A program made the position numbers and the translations under genes. A stretch of DNA of 64,000 bases from Paracoccaceae bacterium (lineage in GTDB: Bacteria; Pseudomonadota; Alphaproteobacteria; Rhodobacterales; Rhodobacteraceae), in contig JAUYQR010000011.1 of NCBI GenBank assembly GCA_030697175.1, positions 186,001 to 250,000 on the forward strand, in the 5' to 3' direction. A model generated the notes under the pieces. The model was not told where the DNA came from and ran no database searches. It saw only the letters and a program-made list of their open reading frames with translations. Shown one piece after another: positions 53,772 to 62,242 of the stretch (the first letter of the stretch is position 1; every line of letters starts with the position of its first letter).

Positions 53772-55037
53772 ATGGATCATTTCCTTTACCGCAACGGCAT
53801 CCTCCATGCCGAGGACGTTGCCATCCCCGACATCGCCGCCACCGTCGGCACGCCCTTCTACGTCTATTCCACCGCCACCCTGACGCGCCACTACACCCTT
53901 TTCACCGAGGCGCTTTCGCCTCTGCCGCACATGGTGTGCTTTGCCATCAAGTCCCTCTCGAACATCGCCGTCCTCAAGACGCTGGGCGACCTTGGCGCCG
54001 GGATGGATGTGGTGTCAGGCGGCGAATACCGCCGCGCCAAGGCCGCCGGCGTGCCGGGCGACCGCATCGTGTTTTCCGGCGTCGGCAAGACGCGCGAGGA
54101 AATGCGACTGGCGCTGACCGGCGGCATCCGCCAGTTCAACGTCGAAAGCGAACCGGAACTGCGGGCACTGTCCGAGGTGGCAACCAGCCTTGGCCTGACT
54201 GCGCCGATCACCATCCGCATCAACCCGGATGTCGACGCCAAGACCCACGAAAAGATCGCGACCGGGAAAAAGGAAAACAAGTTCGGCATCCCGATCGCCC
54301 GCGCGTCCGAGGTTTACGCCGAGGCAGCAACCCTGCCCGGCCTGCAGATCATCGGCATTGACGTGCACATCGGCAGCCAGTTGACCGAGCTTGAGCCCTT
54401 TGAACAGGCCTACCTCAAGGTCGCCGACCTCACCCGCCAACTGCGCGCCGAAGGCCATACCATCAGCCGCCTCGACCTTGGCGGCGGGCTTGGCATCCCC
54501 TACGAACGCTCCAACACCGCGCCGCCGCTGCCCACCGACTACGGCGCGCTCATCAAGCGCACCGTGGGTGACCTTGGCTGCGAGATCGAGATCGAGCCGG
54601 GCCGCCTCATCGCGGGCAACGCGGGCCTGCTCGTCGCCTCGGTGATCTATGTGAAAGAAGGCGAGGGGCGGGATTTCCTGATCCTCGACGCCGCGATGAA
54701 CGATCTTGTCCGCCCCTCGATGTATGGCGCGCACCACGACATCGTGCCGGTGATCGAACCCGGCCCCGCCACCGAAGCGCAGGCCTTCGATGTGGTCGGC
54801 CCGGTCTGTGAAACCGGCGACACCTTTGCCAAGGCCCGCCGGCTGGCACCGCTGCATGAGGGCGACCTTGTCGCCTTCCGCTCGGCCGGGGCGTATGGCG
54901 CGGTGATGGCGTCGGAATACAACACCCGGCCCCTGATCCCCGAAGTTCTGGTTCACGGGGATCACTTCGCCGTCATTCGCGCCCGTCCGACCTTTGACGA
55001 AATCCTCAATCGCGATACCATCCCCGAATGGCTGTGA
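53772..55037 (+). CDS. lysA: Diaminopimelate decarboxylase
   Basis: 421-residue PLP enzyme that makes lysine from meso-diaminopimelate. The PLP lysine is in VCFAIKSLSNIAVL, the phosphate loop is DLGGGLGIPYE, and the catalytic Cys lies in GPVCETGDTFAKAR from the second barrel domain, with AYGAVMASEYNTRP at the dimer interface. All residues of an active enzyme are present. It starts at ATG 53772 and is followed by the TIGR02302 gene after 28 bp. Confidence 0.97.
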   Translation: MDHFLYRNGILHAEDVAIPDIAATVGTPFYVYSTATLTRHYTLFTEALSPLPHMVCFAIKSLSNIAVLKTLGDLGAGMDVVSGGEYRRAKAAGVPGDRIVFSGVGKTREEMRLALTGGIRQFNVESEPELRALSEVATSLGLTAPITIRINPDVDAKTHEKIATGKKENKFGIPIARASEVYAEAATLPGLQIIGIDVHIGSQLTELEPFEQAYLKVADLTRQLRAEGHTISRLDLGGGLGIPYERSNTAPPLPTDYGALIKRTVGDLGCEIEIEPGRLIAGNAGLLVASVIYVKEGEGRDFLILDAAMNDLVRPSMYGAHHDIVPVIEPGPATEAQAFDVVGPVCETGDTFAKARRLAPLHEGDLVAFRSAGAYGAVMASEYNTRPLIPEVLVHGDHFAVIRARPTFDEILNRDTIPEWL

Positions 55038-55065
55038 CGCCCCGTCGCGCCAGAAGGCAGGCTCG

Positions 55066-57642
55066 ATGACCAGACGCAGCACTCCGGCGCCGCTCAAGAC
55101 CCTCGTCTGGCCGATGCGGCTGACGCTTTTCGGGCTGTGGGCGGAACGGCTGGCGCGGGCGTTCTGGCCGCTGTGGTCGCTGCTGCTGGCCACCGTCGCG
55201 GCGCTTGCCTTCGGGGTGCAGGACTTTGGCCCGCTGCTTTGGGTGCAGATTGCGGGGGCGGTGATCGCGCTTGCCGCGGTGGCCCTCCTCGCCGTCGGCC
55301 TGCGCCGCTTCCGCCGCCCGACGCCGGGTGACGCGCTGGACCGGCTGGATGCCACGATGCCCGGCCGCCCCATCGCCGCCCTGACCGACACCCAAGCCAT
55401 CGGCACCGACGACCCCGCCTCGCTTGCCGTCTGGCAGGCCCACAAGGACCGCATGGCGAAACGCGCGGCGCAGGCGCAGCCCGTGCGGCCCGACCTGCGC
55501 CTGTCCTCGCGTGACCCGTTTTCGCTGCGCTACGTCGCACTGACCGCCTTTGTCATGGCCGTTCTGTTCGGATCGTTCTGGCGCGTCACCTCTGTCGCGG
55601 GCCTCGCCCCCGGTGCGGCCGAGGCGATGCCGTCCGGCCCGACATGGGAAGGCTGGGCGCAACCGCCCGCCTATACCGGCAAACCGACGCTTTACCTCAA
55701 CGACATCACCGCCCCGACGCTGGAACTGCCGACCGGAAGCCGCGTGCAGGTGCGGCTTTACGGCGCCGAAGGCAGCCTGACCGTCGAACAGACCATCGCA
55801 GCAGCCGCGCCGCCGCCCGCGCCCACAGCAGAACCCGCCGCCGCCGTGCCCGACGGGATGCAGGGCGTCCACGACCTGACTGTCGCGCAATCCGGCCGCC
55901 TTGCCATCGAAGGCCCCTCGGGCCGCGAATGGCAGATCACCGCCAAGCCCGACGCCGGCCCCAGCATCGCCGTTTCCGGCAACATGGGCCGCGAGGCGGA
56001 TGGCCGCTTCAAGCAGGGCTTCACCGCCAGCGACGATTACGGTGTCGTCGCCGGCCGCGTGACCATCGCCCTTGACCTGGCCGCGATAGACCGCCGCCAC
56101 GGCCTGACCGTCGAGCCCGAGCCTGTCGAACCCGTCACCCTCGACCTGCCGATGCCGATGACCGGCAAGCGCACCGAGATGACCGAATTGCTGGTCGACG
56201 ACCTGTCGAAGCACGTCTTCGCCAACCTGCCGGTCACGATGGTCTTTGCCGCCGTCGATGCCGCCGGGCAGGAAGGCCAGTCCGCCCCCTATGCCGTCAC
56301 CCTGCCCGGCAAGCGCTTCTTCGACCCCCTCGCCGCCGCGCTGATCGAAATGCGCCGCGACATCCTGTGGAACCGCGTCAACGCCACCCGCGCCGCGCAG
56401 ATCCTGAAGGCCGTCACCAACAAGCCCGAAGGCTTCATCCGCCACGACCGTGCCTTCCTGCGGCTGCGCGTCCTGATGCGCACCCTTGATACCGAAAAGG
56501 CCGCGCTTTCCACCGAACAGCGCGACGCTGTGGCCGAGGAGTTGTGGCAGATCTCGCTGATGGTGGAGGAAGGCAACCTCCACTCCGCCCTCGAACGGCT
56601 GCAACGCGCGCAGGACCGGCTGGACGAGGCGATCAGGAACGGCGCCTCGCCCGAGGAAATCGAACAACTGATGCGCGAGATGCAGCAGGCGCTGAACGAA
56701 TACACCCGCGAACTGGCCGAAGAGGCACAGCGCAACCCCGGCGACCAGCAGCAGTCGGAAATGATGCAGGGCCAGATGATGTCGGCCGATCAGCTTCAGC
56801 AGATGATGGACGAACTTCAGCGCCTGATGGAAGAAGGCAAGACCGCCGAGGCCGCCGAACTGATGGAACAGCTCCGCCAGTTGATGGAAAACATGCAGGT
56901 GGTGCAGGGCCAGGGCGGGCAAGGCCAAGGTCAGGGCAGCCCCGGCCAGCAGGCGATGCGTGACCTTGGCGACACGCTGCGCGACCAGCAGGAATTGTCC
57001 GACGACGCCTACCGCGACATGCAGCAAGGCGAAGATGGCCAACAGCCCGGCGACGAACAGCAGGGGCAGGATGGCCAGCAGCCGGGCCAACAGCCGGGCC
57101 AGGGGCAGGATGGCCAGCAGGGCGAAGGTCAGGCGCAGGATCAGGGCAGCCTCACCGACCGCCAGCGCGACCTGCGCCAGCGCCTGAACCAGTTGCAGAA
57201 CGGCCAGCTTCCCGGCGATGGCACCCGGCAGGGCGAAGCCGGGCGCCAGAACCTCGACGACGCCGCCCGCGCGATGGAAGAAGCCGAGGACGCCCTGCGC
57301 GACGGTGATCTCGATGGCGCGCTCGACCGTCAGGCCGACGCGCTGCAATCCCTGCGCGACGGGATGCGTGATTTCGGCGAGGCACTGGCACAAGAGCAGC
57401 GCGAAAACCGCGACGGTCAGGGCGGCGAAGAGTTTGGCCGCGCCGACCCGAACGGCCGCGATCCCCTTGGCCGCGAGGCTGGCGAGGATTCTGCCCGCAT
57501 CGGCTCGGATCAGAACATGGTGCAGAACGACCCGAATCGGCGCGCGCAGGAACTGCTGGACGAAATCCGCCGCCGCTCGGGTGAACTGACCCGTCCGGGC
57601 GAGGAACTGGACTACCTCAAGCGCCTGCTCGAGATGTTCTGA
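55066..57642 (+). CDS. TIGR02302 (DUF4175) family membrane protein
   Basis: 858-residue protein found in Alphaproteobacteria. Two N-terminal helices (PLWSLLLATVAALAFGVQ, VIALAAVALLAVGL) and a third at about 155-175 anchor a large extracytoplasmic domain with Ig-like strands (180-400). A long helical part follows, with heptad-like QLMREMQQALNEYTRELAEE. Residues ~620-690 are a Gln/Gly/Pro-rich low-complexity region (GQDGQQPGQQPGQGQDGQQ). The end, ELTRPGEELDYLKRLLEMF, is the conserved tail of the family. The role is unknown, probably envelope-related. It is 28 bp after lysA and likely co-transcribed. Confidence 0.92.
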   Translation: MTRRSTPAPLKTLVWPMRLTLFGLWAERLARAFWPLWSLLLATVAALAFGVQDFGPLLWVQIAGAVIALAAVALLAVGLRRFRRPTPGDALDRLDATMPGRPIAALTDTQAIGTDDPASLAVWQAHKDRMAKRAAQAQPVRPDLRLSSRDPFSLRYVALTAFVMAVLFGSFWRVTSVAGLAPGAAEAMPSGPTWEGWAQPPAYTGKPTLYLNDITAPTLELPTGSRVQVRLYGAEGSLTVEQTIAAAAPPPAPTAEPAAAVPDGMQGVHDLTVAQSGRLAIEGPSGREWQITAKPDAGPSIAVSGNMGREADGRFKQGFTASDDYGVVAGRVTIALDLAAIDRRHGLTVEPEPVEPVTLDLPMPMTGKRTEMTELLVDDLSKHVFANLPVTMVFAAVDAAGQEGQSAPYAVTLPGKRFFDPLAAALIEMRRDILWNRVNATRAAQILKAVTNKPEGFIRHDRAFLRLRVLMRTLDTEKAALSTEQRDAVAEELWQISLMVEEGNLHSALERLQRAQDRLDEAIRNGASPEEIEQLMREMQQALNEYTRELAEEAQRNPGDQQQSEMMQGQMMSADQLQQMMDELQRLMEEGKTAEAAELMEQLRQLMENMQVVQGQGGQGQGQGSPGQQAMRDLGDTLRDQQELSDDAYRDMQQGEDGQQPGDEQQGQDGQQPGQQPGQGQDGQQGEGQAQDQGSLTDRQRDLRQRLNQLQNGQLPGDGTRQGEAGRQNLDDAARAMEEAEDALRDGDLDGALDRQADALQSLRDGMRDFGEALAQEQRENRDGQGGEEFGRADPNGRDPLGREAGEDSARIGSDQNMVQNDPNRRAQELLDEIRRRSGELTRPGEELDYLKRLLEMF

Positions 57643-57745
57643 CGCGGGTCCGGTGCCGGCAATGGCATCGGGCCGGCGGCTTCGGACACACCGCCGGATA
57701 TCGCGCACGGTTTCCTTCCCCGGAGCCACAGCCTAAGCTGACCGC

Positions 57746-58480
57746 ATGACGCCCGCCCCCACCCCCCAGCCCCGGATCGCCGCGCTTGATCTTGCCCGCA
57801 CGCTGGCCGTGATGGGTATGGTGGTCTTTCACTTCACCTTCGATCTGCAAATGTTCGGCCACATTGCACCGGGCACCATTCAACTGCCGTTCTGGTATTA
57901 CTTCGCCCGCCTCGTCGCTGGCAGCTTTCTGTTCCTCGCCGGGGTCAGCCTGTGGCTGGCGCATGGGCGGGGCATCCGCTGGCCCGCGTTCTGGCGCCGC
58001 TTGCTGATGGTCGCCGGTGGTGCGGCCCTTGTCTCCATCGCCAGCATCTGGGTCACACCCGGTGGCTTCATCTGGTTCGGCATCCTGCACGCCATCGCCA
58101 TCGCCAGCCTGATCGGCCTTGTGTTCCTGCGGCTTCCCGCCCTCGTCACGCTGGCCGCCGCCACGCTTGCCTTTACCCTGCCGTGGATTGCCACCGACGC
58201 CCGCTTCGACAGCCTCTGGCTGATCTGGCTGGGGCTTGCCGAAACCCGGCCGTTCATGGCCGATTACGTGCCCTTGTTGCCGTGGCTGGCCCCCTTTCTT
58301 GCCGGCATCGCGCTGGGACGGATCGGCAGCAAATCCGGCCTTTGGGCCCGCCTGACCCGCGCCACCGGCCCAACCTTCCGCACGCTGACCTTTCCGGGCC
58401 GCCACAGCCTGGTGATCTACCTTCTGCATCAGCCACTCCTGGTCGGCGGATTCTTCGCCTACGCCTGGATCAGCCGGTAG
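57746..58480 (+). CDS. DUF1624 / heparan-alpha-glucosaminide N-acetyltransferase-like membrane protein
   Basis: 244-residue membrane protein with about seven helices. RIAALDLARTLAVMGMVVFH is the acyltransferase-3-like first helix with an Arg and His, and GRHSLVIYLLHQPLLVGGF is the last-helix signature of the DUF1624/HGSNAT family. It probably transfers an acetyl group to an envelope sugar; substrate unknown. It lies 103 bases after the TIGR02302 gene. A convergent small RNA candidate ends just beyond its stop. Confidence 0.85.
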   Translation: MTPAPTPQPRIAALDLARTLAVMGMVVFHFTFDLQMFGHIAPGTIQLPFWYYFARLVAGSFLFLAGVSLWLAHGRGIRWPAFWRRLLMVAGGAALVSIASIWVTPGGFIWFGILHAIAIASLIGLVFLRLPALVTLAAATLAFTLPWIATDARFDSLWLIWLGLAETRPFMADYVPLLPWLAPFLAGIALGRIGSKSGLWARLTRATGPTFRTLTFPGRHSLVIYLLHQPLLVGGFFAYAWISR

Positions 58481-58481
58481 G

Positions 58482-58601
58482 AAAAAGGGTCCCGCACTTG
58501 CGTGCAGGACCCTGCTGGCAGCTAAAATCTTCTCGGACAAATGCCGTGGTAATCGTAAAACCCCGCAGCGGGGCAAATCTGCAAACATGGTCACTCGCTA
58601 C
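58482..58601 (-). ncRNA. Candidate small RNA upstream of pheT
   Basis: Minus-strand unit with a -10-like TATACT (58613-58608) and an end hairpin: arms AGGGTCCTGCAC / GTGCGGGACCCT, twelve pairs including one T-G wobble, with a GCAA tetraloop, then TTTTTCC. An inner CCCCG-CTG-CGGGG stem followed by TTTT lies near 58560. About 120 nt. No good -35 box is seen. A 5' ATG-led frame (MFADLPRCGVLRL) runs through the terminator, which argues against coding. No family recognised. Confidence 0.55.
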
Positions 58602-58778
58602 CGTCTCAGTATAGGATAAAATCCCGTTAACTGCGCCCCCTTGGCGTGTGGACAAGCCGTTTCCATATCCTGACACGGTCTCAACCCAAGGGTGTATTGC
58701 CCGCTGCCTGCCCGCGCCCTTTCCCTTTGCCGTCCAGTGCGCTAATCCCTTTCCCGGGCTGCTTTCGGGGACCAAACA

Positions 58779-61196
58779 ATGAAATTCACGCTTTCCTGGC
58801 TTCGGGACCATCTCGATACCACCGCCACCATCGACCAGATCACCGAAGCGCTGACCGACCTTGGGCTTGAGGTCGAAGGCGTCGAAGACCCCGCCCGTGT
58901 GCTGGGCGCGTTCCGCATCTGCCGCGTGATCGAGGCCGTGCAGCACCCCAACGCCGACCGCCTGCGCCTGTGCCGCGTTGAAACCTACCCGGATGGCCCC
59001 GGCGGCCGGATGGAGGAGGTGCAGGTCGTCTGCGGCGCCCCGAACGCCCGCACCGGCCTCGTCGGCGTGTTCGCCCCCGTCGGCACCCACGTCCCCGGCA
59101 CCGGGGTAGACCTGAAACCCGGCAACATCCGCGGCGTCGACAGCAACGGGATGCTCTGCTCGGAACGCGAACTCATGCTGTCGGACAACCACGACGGCAT
59201 CATCGACCTGCCCGCCGACGCCCCCTTGGGCACGCGCTTCATCGACTGGCGCGGCCTCAACGATCCGATGGTGGAAATCAAGGTCACGCCAAACCGCCCG
59301 GACGCACTTGGCGTCCGCGGCATCGCGCGCGATCTTGCCGCCCGCGGCATTGGCACCCTGAAGCCGCACCGCATCGACCCGGTGAAAGGCGGCTTCCCCT
59401 CGCCCATCGCCGTCCGCATCGACGAGGCGCTGAAGGCCAAGGGTTGCCCGCATTTCGCTGGCCGCCTGATCCGCGGCGTCAGGAACGGCCCCTCGCCCGA
59501 CTGGATGCAGGCCCGACTGAAGGCCATCGGCCTGCGCCCGATTTCCGCACTGGTCGATATCACCAACTACTTCACCTTCGGCCTGAACCGCCCGCTGCAC
59601 GTCTTTGACGCGGCCAAGGTGAAAGGCGACCTGCGCATCCACGCGGCAACGGGTGGCGAGATGCTGCTGGCGCTGGACGGCAAGACCCACACCCTCGCCC
59701 CCGGCCAGATGGTCATTTCCGACGACCACGGCCCGGAATCCCTTGCCGGCATCATGGGCGGCGAGGCGTCCGGCTGCACGCCCGACACCACCGACGTGTT
59801 CCTCGAATCCGCCTGGTGGGACCCGATCACCATCGCCGCCACCGGCCGCGCGCTGAAGATCAACTCCGATGCCCGCTACCGGTTCGAACGTGGCGTCGAC
59901 CCCGCCTTCACCCTGCCGGGGCTAGAGGCGGCGACCCGCATGATCCTTGATCTGTGCGGCGGCGAGGCCTCCGACATCGTGCAGGACGGCGCGCCGATCG
60001 ACACCCGCCGCGCCTACCGCCTGACCCCCGCCCGCGTCATCAGCCTTGTCGGCATGGACATCCCCGAGGCCACCCAGCGCGCCACGCTGGAGGCGCTCGG
60101 CTTCACCCTTGACGGCAACATGGCCACCCCGCCCACCTGGCGCCCCGACATTCTGGGCGAGGCCGACCTTGTCGAAGAAGTCGCCCGCATCGCCTCGCTG
60201 ACAAAACTGAAAGGCGCGCCGCTCGCCCGCACCCTGCCCGGCGTGCCAAAGCCGATCCTGACGCCGCTCCAGGTGCGCGAACGCAGCACCCGCCGCACGC
60301 TGGCAGCCCTCGGCTACAACGAATGTGTCACCTACAGCTTCATCGACCAAGCCTCGGCCACGCTCTTCGGCGGCGGTGCTGATGCCGTGCGCATCGACAA
60401 CCCGATCTCGTCGGAAATGTCGCACCTGCGCCCCGACCTTCTGCCCGGCCTTCTGCACGCCGCCGCCCGCAATCAGGCGCGCGGCTTCATGGACCTTGCC
60501 CTCTTCGAGATCGGCCCCGCCTTCCACGGCGGCGAACCGGGTGACCAGCACCTGCAAGCCGCTGGCCTTCTGATCGGTCAGGCTGCCCGCCGCGACCCGC
60601 ACGGCTCGCGCCGGATCGCCGACGTCTACGACGCCAAGGCCGATGCCGAGGCCGTGCTGGCCGCCCTCGGCGCGCCTGCCCGCGCCCAGATCACCCGCAC
60701 TGCCGCCGCGTGGTTCCACCCCGGCCGGTCTGGCGTGATCGGGCTTGGCACCAACGTCATGGCCACCTTCGGCGAGGTCCACCCCCGCATCCTGCAAGCG
60801 CTCGATGTGAAAGGCCCCGCCACAGCCTTCACCATCCTCATCGCCAACGTGCCCTGGCCCAAGGTGAAAACCCCCACCCGCCCGGCGCTGGTGATTTCCG
60901 ATCTGCAAGCCGTCGACCGCGACTTCGCCTTCACCGTCGACGCAAAGGTCGAGGCGCTGATCGCCGTCAACGCCGCCCTCGGTGCCGACAAGGCGCTGAT
61001 CGAAAGCGTCCGCGTGTTCGACCAGTTCACCGGCGACAAGGCCGAGGCACAGATGGGCCCCGGCAAGAAGTCCATCGCCCTCGCCGTTCGCCTGCAACCA
61101 AGGGACAAGACCCTGACCGAAGCCGAGATCGAGGCCGTTTCCGCCAGGATCATCGACAAGGTCACCAAGGCAACCGGCGGCAGCCTGCGCGCCTGA
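58779..61196 (+). CDS. pheT: Phenylalanyl-tRNA synthetase beta subunit
   Basis: 805-residue beta subunit. MKFTLSWLRDHLDTTATIDQ is the family start, followed by an EMAP-like tRNA-binding domain (about 40-150, with HPNADRLRLC and CSERELMLSDNHDGI). B3/B4 editing domain, B5, synthetase-like core and the C-terminal FDX-ACB anticodon domain (FPAVDRD-like DLQAVDRDFAFTVD, KSIALAVRLQPRDKTLTEAE) are present in order. pheS is not adjacent on either side, so the subunits are encoded apart. It ends at 61196, with repeat R5 in the gap to convergent DUF1523. Confidence 0.96.
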   Translation: MKFTLSWLRDHLDTTATIDQITEALTDLGLEVEGVEDPARVLGAFRICRVIEAVQHPNADRLRLCRVETYPDGPGGRMEEVQVVCGAPNARTGLVGVFAPVGTHVPGTGVDLKPGNIRGVDSNGMLCSERELMLSDNHDGIIDLPADAPLGTRFIDWRGLNDPMVEIKVTPNRPDALGVRGIARDLAARGIGTLKPHRIDPVKGGFPSPIAVRIDEALKAKGCPHFAGRLIRGVRNGPSPDWMQARLKAIGLRPISALVDITNYFTFGLNRPLHVFDAAKVKGDLRIHAATGGEMLLALDGKTHTLAPGQMVISDDHGPESLAGIMGGEASGCTPDTTDVFLESAWWDPITIAATGRALKINSDARYRFERGVDPAFTLPGLEAATRMILDLCGGEASDIVQDGAPIDTRRAYRLTPARVISLVGMDIPEATQRATLEALGFTLDGNMATPPTWRPDILGEADLVEEVARIASLTKLKGAPLARTLPGVPKPILTPLQVRERSTRRTLAALGYNECVTYSFIDQASATLFGGGADAVRIDNPISSEMSHLRPDLLPGLLHAAARNQARGFMDLALFEIGPAFHGGEPGDQHLQAAGLLIGQAARRDPHGSRRIADVYDAKADAEAVLAALGAPARAQITRTAAAWFHPGRSGVIGLGTNVMATFGEVHPRILQALDVKGPATAFTILIANVPWPKVKTPTRPALVISDLQAVDRDFAFTVDAKVEALIAVNAALGADKALIESVRVFDQFTGDKAEAQMGPGKKSIALAVRLQPRDKTLTEAEIEAVSARIIDKVTKATGGSLRA

Positions 61197-61212
61197 AGCC
61201 CGCCACAAGGCA

Positions 61213-61251
61213 CCTCCCCTCCCCCTCGTGGGGAGGGGATGGGGGTGGGGG
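61213..61251 (+). repeat. C-rich/G-rich palindromic repeat R5
   Basis: CTCCCCTCCCC-CTCGT-GGGGAGGGG stem with tail ATGGGGGTGGGGG; four G-runs on the plus strand. It lies in the 69-bp gap between convergent pheT and the DUF1523 gene. Near-identical to R3. Confidence 0.82.
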
Positions 61252-61265
61252 CGCCCGGCGGGGTG

Positions 61266-61946
61266 CTACTTTCTCGCCTTCCAGGTGTTCAGCCACGCCC
61301 CGAACCGCCCGAAGACGCCCCGTGCTTCCTTGCGCACCGTGTCCACCCGTGCGCCCGCCGCATCGAACGTCTCGCCCACGTCAGCCAGCGCCGGATCAAC
61401 CATCCGTTCGCGGAATTGCAGCCACATCTTGCGCAGCATAAAGATCACAAAGGCCAGGAACGACAGGATGATGATGTTGACCCACGGAATCAGCGTCACA
61501 TCCGGCCCTTCGACCCGCGCAATGCTGACCGCATTCGGGAAGATCGAAAAGATCGGCAGCCGCCACCCGTAGTGCGTGATCGCCACCCATTGCGGGTTGG
61601 CCTTGTCGGATTTCAGATTCTGCGCCTCGGCCTGCAAAGTGCTGCTGTCCCACTTGAAGTAGGGCGGCCAGAACCAGCCGGTATCCTCGTTGCGGTAGAC
61701 CATCACCGTGTCGCCATCCGGATAGACCGCGTCGATGAACCGGATGTCACGGATGGTGGCGGTGGTTTCCACCCCCGTCCCGGTATCCTCGATCGCATAG
61801 AACATCCAGTTCGCCCCGATCGGCGTGTTCTTGTTGTAGGTGTTGATGATATGCACCACGTCGCGCTGCGGCAGCGTGTAGTGCAGGAACGCCCCGATGA
61901 TCAGGACGGCGAAGATCCGCAGCCCCCACTTGATCTTGGTCCACAT
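61266..61946 (-). CDS. DUF1523 family membrane protein
   Basis: 226-residue protein. One N-terminal helix (WGLRIFAVLIIGAFLHYTLP), a periplasmic domain with FYAIEDTGTGVETTATIRDI and VYRNEDTGWFWPPYFKWDSS (the DUF1523 hallmark), and a second helix (PWVNIIILSFLAFVIFML), then a charged C-terminal tail. The family is restricted to Alphaproteobacteria and uncharacterised. ATG 61946 begins the conserved part; the longer frame to 62024 is rejected. It is the last gene of the DUF559-DUF6638 operon. Confidence 0.88.
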   Translation of the reverse strand: MWTKIKWGLRIFAVLIIGAFLHYTLPQRDVVHIINTYNKNTPIGANWMFYAIEDTGTGVETTATIRDIRFIDAVYPDGDTVMVYRNEDTGWFWPPYFKWDSSTLQAEAQNLKSDKANPQWVAITHYGWRLPIFSIFPNAVSIARVEGPDVTLIPWVNIIILSFLAFVIFMLRKMWLQFRERMVDPALADVGETFDAAGARVDTVRKEARGVFGRFGAWLNTWKARK

Positions 61947-61957
61947 GGCCGTTCCTT

Positions 61958-62242
61958 TCAGTACCAGTTCACAAAATAGATGGTGGCGACGAAGCCGATG
62001 GTCGGAATGATATAGATAAGCCACAGCAGGCGCTTTTTCAGCCCCTTCTCGTAATGCACCATCCCGTCCTCGATGAACGCGCTTCGCTCCGCTTGCGTTG
62101 CATCCTCACGCGCGGGGTCGGTGTCCCATTCCTTTTCCAGCTTTTCCCGCCGGACCGACCGCGAATAGATCGCCGTCAGGAAATAGGCGATGGTCAGCCC
62201 GACATACAGGATGAACGCCAGCCGCAGCCATCCAAAAATCAT
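61958..62242 (-). CDS. Small two-helix membrane protein
   Basis: 94-residue inner-membrane protein. Helix 1 LRLAFILYVGLTIAYFLTAI, a charged cytoplasmic segment with SRSVRREKLEKEWDTDP, and helix 2 LLWLIYIIPTIGFVATIYFV. Similar short proteins in Rhodobacterales are sometimes labelled cation/multidrug efflux pump, but nothing here supports transport. The ATG overlaps the DUF6638 stop (ATGA). It ends 11 bases before the DUF1523 ATG. Confidence 0.8.
   Translation of the reverse strand: MIFGWLRLAFILYVGLTIAYFLTAIYSRSVRREKLEKEWDTDPAREDATQAERSAFIEDGMVHYEKGLKKRLLWLIYIIPTIGFVATIYFVNWY

Noticed and set aside
55006-57729. 907-residue open frame on the minus strand opposite the TIGR02302 gene
   Set aside because: Its composition mirrors the GC-biased codons of the plus-strand gene, it spans the lysA/TIGR02302 boundary, and no family motif is visible. 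The plus-strand gene has a recognised family, start and tail.
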